DNA of 9,623 nucleotides. Origin: an uncultured Campylobacteraceae bacterium. Its GTDB lineage: Bacteria; Campylobacterota; Campylobacteria; Campylobacterales; Arcobacteraceae. Positions 6,243-9,623 of this stretch are shown here, piece after piece. Location of the stretch: NCBI GenBank assembly GCA_913057765.1, contig CAJXPH010000096.1, positions 1-9,623 on the forward strand. The letters are read 5' to 3'. Made by a program: the position numbers and the translations under genes. The notes beneath the pieces were generated by a model that worked only from the letters and a program-made list of their open reading frames with translations, did not search any database and was not told the DNA's origin. Numbering within the stretch: the stretch's first letter is position 1; each line of letters opens with the position of its first letter.

Positions 6243-6374
6243 AAATAGGACATAAAACTCTGAACCGTTTCTTCTCTAACCCCTTACTTTTGAAACAGTT
6301 TTTACTAAAAAGTAGATTGTTCCAAAAAGACTTGAGATTTGGAACATGTTCAATAAGTACAGGTTGCTGAACAT
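6243..6374. repeat. Intergenic repeat copy B
   Basis: Bases about 6279-6372 align with 8241-8336 of copy C at roughly 70% identity, including CAGTTTTTACTAA and GTACAGGTTG. Bases 6243-6271 match pieces of copy A in inverted orientation (21 of 23 at 6249-6271). On the minus strand there is a 32-codon ORF (6276-6374, starting MFSNLYLLNMFQ). It shares the FxNLYL...Q stretch with the longer ORF of copy C, then loses frame through a 1-bp difference. I read it as a decayed copy. Confidence 0.55.
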
Positions 6375-6430
6375 TCGTATATTAGAGTATCATTTATTTA
6401 AAAGTACTATAGAAATATCTTACTATTTGT

Positions 6431-6436
6431 TATAAT
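6431..6436 (+). promoter_or_regulatory. -10 box of the second AraC gene, leaderless geometry
   Basis: TATAAT is followed by 5 bp (ATAGA) and then the ATG at 6442, the same geometry as at the first AraC gene. No Shine-Dalgarno sequence is present, and an in-frame TAA lies inside the box (6433-6435). No in-frame ATG occurs nearby downstream, so a leaderless mRNA is the simplest reading. No -35 consensus is seen. Confidence 0.6.
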
Positions 6437-6441
6437 ATAGA

Positions 6442-7233
6442 ATGATAGATTTACTTAATAATACATTTATAGAAAGTGTTCAAAATACAAATACAAACTA
6501 TAATAAACATTTCCATAATACATACTCTATTGGATTAACATATAATGGACTTATAAAAGTAAAATATGTAAATAAAACTGTTGATTCCTATAAATATTCA
6601 GTAAGAGTAACTAACCCTGGAGATGTGCATAGTGCAGAAGTAAACAGTTTAACTCATGCTAGTTTTTGTCCAAAGGTAGATTTAGTAAGTAAAGTTTATG
6701 AAGATATATATGGTTATAGAAAAATACCTTTTTTTGAAAACTATTTACTAGAAGATAAAACCCTTTTCTTCAAACTCCATAACTTTTTTTATTCATATTT
6801 TGAAAAAAAAGATTTCTTACTTATTGAAACAAAGCTTATTGAAGTGTTATCATATATGATTGAAAATCATACTATTTCTACAAAACCTTATGTTGATATC
6901 TTCTGTGATAAAAAAATCACAAAAAATACCTATGAGTTTATTAATGATTCAATTGATATGAATTTTACTCTTGATGAACTAGCTTCAAATGTAGGCTTAA
7001 GTAAATATCATTTTATAAGAATGTTTAAAAAAGAGTTTGGATTAAGTCCATACAAATTTATACTAAATGAAAGAGTTAATAGAGCCCATGAATTTATTCA
7101 AAAAGGTATGAGTATTAGTGAAGCTAGTTTTCAAGTTGGATTTACTGACCAGTCACATTTTACTAAAAACTCCAAGAAGTTTTTTTCTCATACACCTTCT
7201 TACTTAAAGAAAAATAGCAATATCTTACTATAA
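6442..7233 (+). CDS. AraC-family regulator with cupin-like N-terminal sensor domain
   Basis: 263 residues. The N-terminal half fits the AraC-type ligand-binding cupin: HFH at 23-25, SIGLTYNGLIKVKY (29-42), and NPGDVHSAEV (58-67), the usual NPGxxH element. The C-terminal half holds the two HTH units at about 160-258: FTLDELASNVGLSKYHFIRM plus FKKEFG, with SPYKFILNERVNRAHEFI as linker helix, then ISEASFQVGFTDQSHFTKNS and KKFFSHTPSYL. This is the standard domain order, opposite to the first AraC protein of the window. Such regulators are often paired with amino-acid exporters, and here an EamA permease follows by 44 bp on the same strand, the likely target. All five arginine codons are AGA, native style. 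The start is fixed by an in-frame stop 6 bp upstream and the absence of other nearby ATGs. Confidence 0.92.
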   Translation: MIDLLNNTFIESVQNTNTNYNKHFHNTYSIGLTYNGLIKVKYVNKTVDSYKYSVRVTNPGDVHSAEVNSLTHASFCPKVDLVSKVYEDIYGYRKIPFFENYLLEDKTLFFKLHNFFYSYFEKKDFLLIETKLIEVLSYMIENHTISTKPYVDIFCDKKITKNTYEFINDSIDMNFTLDELASNVGLSKYHFIRMFKKEFGLSPYKFILNERVNRAHEFIQKGMSISEASFQVGFTDQSHFTKNSKKFFSHTPSYLKKNSNILL

Positions 7234-7250
7234 TTTAAAAACTTAAAAAT

Positions 7251-7276
7251 ATATACTCAAAATAAAAAGAGTATAT
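7251..7276 (+). promoter_or_regulatory. Inverted repeat covering the ribosome site of the second EamA gene
   Basis: ATATACTC (7251-7258) and GAGTATAT (7269-7276) are perfect 8-bp inverted repeats around a 10-nt A-rich loop. The right arm contains the only ribosome-binding candidate (AGAG, 7268-7271) and ends 1 bp before the ATG at 7278. It could be an operator for the adjacent AraC protein or an RNA hairpin that hides the start site. A related AGAGTAT lies at 6384-6390 upstream of the AraC gene. Confidence 0.4.
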
Positions 7277-7277
7277 T

Positions 7278-8162
7278 ATGAGAAACTATCTAAAAGCAAA
7301 CCTAGGGATGACATATATTGCTTTATGTATTATTCTTTGGTCATTAATTCCAACAGTTGCAAAGTTTGCACAAAATGGATTAGACCATCATCAATATCTG
7401 TTTTATTCTTCAATAGTTTCATTTTTATCTATTTTTATAGTCTCACTATTTCAAAAGAACTTTAAAGAGATATTTACTTATTCAAAAAAAATATTCTTAG
7501 TTTTATTCGCATTAGGATTTTTAGACTTTTTATACTATCTACTTTTATACTATGGATATAATCATGCCAATGGATTAGAAGTTTTAGTTATTCAATACAT
7601 GTGGCCAATCTTTATTGTATTTTTATCATTAGTGATTTTAAAAGAAAACTTTACAAAAAAGAAGCTTCTTTCTCTTGCTCTTGGATTTTTAGGGGTTTCT
7701 TTAGTAATTACAAAAGGAGACTTTACAAGTTTAGACTTTTCACAAATAGATGTACTATTAATAGTAATGCTTGGAGCAATTGCCTTTGCACTCTTTTCAG
7801 TATTAAGTAAAGTTGTTAAAGTAGATGCTACAAATGCTGTAATGATTTATTTTTTCTCTGCAATTTTATATTCAATTATTACTGTAAGTACCTATTCAAC
7901 TTTTATTATGCCATCAAGTAAGGACTGGGTAAGTATTATAATAAATGGAGCTTTTATCAATGGAATATCTTATCTGTTTTGGATTAAAGGTCTTCAGTTG
8001 TTTGATGCATCTAAAGTTGCACCTTATTTATTTATAACACCAATCTTATCTGCGTTCTTTTTAATTCTATTTTTTGATGAAGAGATATTATCAATTTATT
8101 TTGTTGGTCTTTTCTTTGTAGTTCTTTCAGGATTAGTTAATAGTTTGAAGTCTAAATCCTAA
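7278..8162 (+). CDS. EamA/DMT-superfamily permease (second copy)
   Basis: 294 residues, ten hydrophobic segments in two EamA repeats, standard length. Helix 1 is MTYIALCIILWSLIPTVAKF; the first repeat closes with ANGLEVLVIQYMWPIFIVFL then SLVILKE and FTKKKLLSLALGFLGVSLVI. The second repeat starts IDVLLIVMLGAIAFALFSVLSK and ends VAPYLFITPILSAFFLILFF with DEE, the usual final-helix context. The QYMWPIFIVFLS segment resembles the family branch containing YddG-type aromatic amino-acid exporters, but I cannot assign a substrate. It lies 44 bp after the second AraC gene and is probably co-transcribed with and controlled by it. It is clearly diverged from the first EamA protein (2247-3179), so this is not a recent duplication. 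Base and codon use look native. A 69-codon ORF in another frame (7601-7810) is a shadow. Confidence 0.92.
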   Translation: MRNYLKANLGMTYIALCIILWSLIPTVAKFAQNGLDHHQYLFYSSIVSFLSIFIVSLFQKNFKEIFTYSKKIFLVLFALGFLDFLYYLLLYYGYNHANGLEVLVIQYMWPIFIVFLSLVILKENFTKKKLLSLALGFLGVSLVITKGDFTSLDFSQIDVLLIVMLGAIAFALFSVLSKVVKVDATNAVMIYFFSAILYSIITVSTYSTFIMPSSKDWVSIIINGAFINGISYLFWIKGLQLFDASKVAPYLFITPILSAFFLILFFDEEILSIYFVGLFFVVLSGLVNSLKSKS

Positions 8163-8209
8163 TTACTTTTTATTCAACTTAATAATTATCCACAAAAAAG
8201 ACTATATTC

Positions 8210-8353
8210 TTAATAGTATGGTCTATATACACTTGTCAACAACCTCTTACTTTTTGAGCAGTTTTTACTAATGGAAAGCTTGTCCCAAAAAGAGTTGGGT
8301 TTTTGAACATACTCCATAAGGTACAGGTTGTAGAACTTGTTTTTATGACTCAT
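8210..8353 (-). CDS. Possible 47-aa small protein inside repeat copy C
   Basis: On the minus strand ATG at 8353 opens a 47-codon ORF closed by TAA at 8210-8212. It begins MSHKNKFYNLYLMEYVQ, contains SFWDKLSISKNCSKSK, and ends VYRPYY: basic, aromatic-rich, with one Cys, no signal peptide and no membrane segment. Copy A preserves the first codons (MSHNNKFNNL then stop) and copy B preserves FxNLYL...Q before a frameshift. The DNA around the start is the best-conserved part of the repeat. No convincing Shine-Dalgarno precedes it. It may be a real small gene with two dead copies, or an ORF that merely rides on a repeat. Confidence 0.3.
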   Translation of the reverse strand: MSHKNKFYNLYLMEYVQKPNSFWDKLSISKNCSKSKRLLTSVYRPYY

Positions 8354-8367
8354 CTTTGTAACAATTT
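8241..8367. repeat. Intergenic repeat copy C
   Basis: Lies in the 303-bp spacer between the convergent EamA and histidine kinase genes. Bases 8321-8367 match 1099-1145 of copy A at 43 of 47 positions, and 8241-8336 align with about 6279-6372 of copy B at roughly 70%. All three copies have this core in the same orientation. Apart from this repeat the spacer holds only a weak ACTAT/ATAGT stem near 8201-8217, and I see no good terminator for either flanking gene. Confidence 0.6.
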
Positions 8368-8465
8368 TTTGCCTACAATTCACTGGTTTATCACGATATA
8401 GTTTTAATATACATGCATAAAAACTATAAAAGATTAAATAAGTTTACCTCTCATTAAATTTTACT

Positions 8466-9623
8466 CTAACTATCTAAAATTATTGTAAATTCAGCACCTT
8501 TATAAGAAATACCATCATAGTTAAAATCTTTATTTTTTACTTCTATTGTTCCATTTAAATTTTTAGTAATAATTTCTTCTATCATATAAAGTCCAATGCC
8601 TGTCCCTTGAGATTCATGTTTAGTTGTAACATAAGGTTCAAATACTTTACTTATTATCTTTTCAGGTATCCCTCCAGCATTATCTTTTACTTTTAAGATA
8701 ATATTATTATCATCTGTATAAATGTCAATAAAAATATATTTTTTATAATCAACCTTTTCTAATGCATCTTGAGAGTTAGATAATAAGTTCATAATAACTT
8801 GTATCATTTCATTTTCGATGCAGGGGTAAGATATATTATCTATATTTGTTACTACATTTATTTCTCTGTTTTTAAATTTTGAACTTAGTATCTTAATTGT
8901 TTTTCCTATTGTATTTTCAAAACTTATAACTTTTTTTTCATCACTACTAACTAAAAAATTCCTAAAATAATCAATAGTACTTGATAGATATTGGGTAGCA
9001 TCATTAATTGAGTTCATTGAACTTATTAAATCATCAGAGCTTAAAATACCCGCCTCTTTTTCGACTAAAACTCCAGTAGAAGCTGTAGAAATTGCAGATA
9101 GAGGTTGTCTCCATTGATGAGCAATATTGTCTAACATCTCGCCAATAGAAGCTAATCTGGATTGTTGAATTAATATTTTTTCATTGTGTTTTAATTCTGT
9201 AATATCCATTGCAGATGTAATAATTGTTCTCTTACCATTAATTAATCCAAGTGGTGCAGAAGAGACTTTCCATGTAACTAGTTCTCTATTTTTATTAAAA
9301 AAAGAGAATTCACCTTCATCTAGTGTTTCAGTTATCTCATAAAGTAAATTGATATGCTTTCTCATATAATCAACAACGTCTTGATTGTCTCGAGTTTTTA
9401 TAATCCAGTCTTCAATTGTTGGTGTATCTTTTATCGAAAACCCAGAGGAATTACTCCATGCTCGGTTAATCATAAGAATATTCCCACCTTCTTCATGTAA
9501 AAGCATAGGATTAGGGGATTCTTGAATTATAGTTTCTAATTCATCTTTTTTATTTTTTAATTCAAAATTAGTAATCTTTAGTTCTCTATCTGCTCTTTTT
9601 CGTATTTTTATATTATATAAAAG
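8466..9623 (-). CDS. PAS-domain sensor histidine kinase, 5' end beyond the window
   Basis: The frame is open from the right edge to TAG at 8466-8468, giving 385 visible residues. An ATG at 9506 exists, but the 39 upstream codons (IRKRADRELKITNFELKNKK, then DELETIIQESPNP) are clearly coding, a coiled coil leading into PAS, so I do not start there. Numbering from that internal Met: PAS at about -10 to 105, closing with SAMDITELKHNE; dimerisation/phosphoacceptor helix with NIAHQWRQPLSAIS (His130, codon at 9117-9119); N box MNLLSNSQDALEK (239-251); G1 KDNAGGIPE (274-282); F box VFEPYVTTK (288-296); G2 GTGIGLYMIEEI (301-312). All ATPase and phosphotransfer residues are present. The missing N-terminus would hold the signal-sensing, perhaps membrane, part. 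No response regulator is in the window, so its partner is unknown. The HQWRQPL H-box is common in Campylobacterota kinases. Confidence 0.93.
   Translation of the reverse strand, partial: LLYNIKIRKRADRELKITNFELKNKKDELETIIQESPNPMLLHEEGGNILMINRAWSNSSGFSIKDTPTIEDWIIKTRDNQDVVDYMRKHINLLYEITETLDEGEFSFFNKNRELVTWKVSSAPLGLINGKRTIITSAMDITELKHNEKILIQQSRLASIGEMLDNIAHQWRQPLSAISTASTGVLVEKEAGILSSDDLISSMNSINDATQYLSSTIDYFRNFLVSSDEKKVISFENTIGKTIKILSSKFKNREINVVTNIDNISYPCIENEMIQVIMNLLSNSQDALEKVDYKKYIFIDIYTDDNNIILKVKDNAGGIPEKIISKVFEPYVTTKHESQGTGIGLYMIEEIITKNLNGTIEVKNKDFNYDGISYKGAEFTIILDS

Noticed and set aside
7601..7810. A 69-codon open frame on the plus strand
   Set aside because: It lies wholly inside the second EamA gene in another frame, has no ribosome site, and its translation is low-complexity K/F/S-rich with no family feature.
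2247..8162. The two EamA genes as a recent tandem duplication
   Set aside because: The proteins differ in length, motifs and helix sequences throughout and share only family-level features; each has its own AraC-type neighbour of a different architecture.
1004..8367. The three spaced repeats considered as a CRISPR array
   Set aside because: Copies are kilobases apart, degenerate and of unequal length, with no spacer regularity and no cas genes.
8466..9506. Histidine kinase starting at the ATG at 9506
   Set aside because: The frame stays open to the window edge, and the upstream codons continue the PAS domain and its coiled-coil linker, so this Met is internal.

Overview
The window looks like one end of a draft contig from a low-GC Campylobacterota bacterium, most likely Arcobacter-like. 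This is inferred from strong A/T bias, AGA/TTA codon use, the histidine kinase phosphoacceptor motif HQWRQPLSAIS, and promoters with a clear TATAAT -10 box but no recognisable -35 box. Bases 1-49 are not biological. They are Illumina Nextera i7-side adapter plus index, so the natural sequence begins at about base 50 and the first gene is cut by the contig end.

Layout: (1) 50-923 (+): 3' part of a LysE/RhtB-type amino-acid exporter, then a small MOSC-domain protein 11 bp downstream, probably one transcript. (2) 924-1191: intergenic repeat copy A. (3) 1192-2070 (-): AraC-type regulator with a GyrI-like effector domain. It is divergent from (4) 2247-6181 (+): an operon-like run of EamA/DMT permease, class-I aromatic/aspartate-type aminotransferase (start overlaps the previous stop by 1 bp), NSS-family Na+-coupled amino-acid symporter, and a small secreted protein with an internal duplication. 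(5) 6182-6441: a strong hairpin followed by repeat copy B. (6) 6442-8162 (+): a second AraC regulator (cupin-like N-terminus) followed by a second EamA/DMT permease. (7) 8163-8465: repeat copy C, carrying a 47-codon minus-strand ORF. (8) 8466-9623 (-): PAS sensor histidine kinase, cut by the right edge.

Working model (inference): the 2247-6181 block handles an amino acid, possibly aromatic. The NSS protein would import it with Na+, the aminotransferase would convert it to the 2-oxo acid or run the reverse reaction, and the EamA protein would export a related compound. The divergent AraC/GyrI protein would sense a small molecule. The 176-bp divergent spacer carries three AACAATTTAT-like direct repeats at exactly 22-bp intervals, a plausible operator array for that regulator. 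The LysE exporter and the second AraC-EamA pair give the window three small-molecule exporters, two of them next to AraC regulators.

The least ordinary signals are the 22-bp operator array, identical leaderless-type starts (TATAAT, 5 bp, ATG) on both AraC genes, a degenerate repeat family in three intergenic spaces (one copy looking like an insertion with an 8-bp target duplication), and higher use of CGN arginine codons in the 2247-5728 genes than in most neighbours. I see no CRISPR array, tRNA, rRNA, intact transposase or recognisable defence system.
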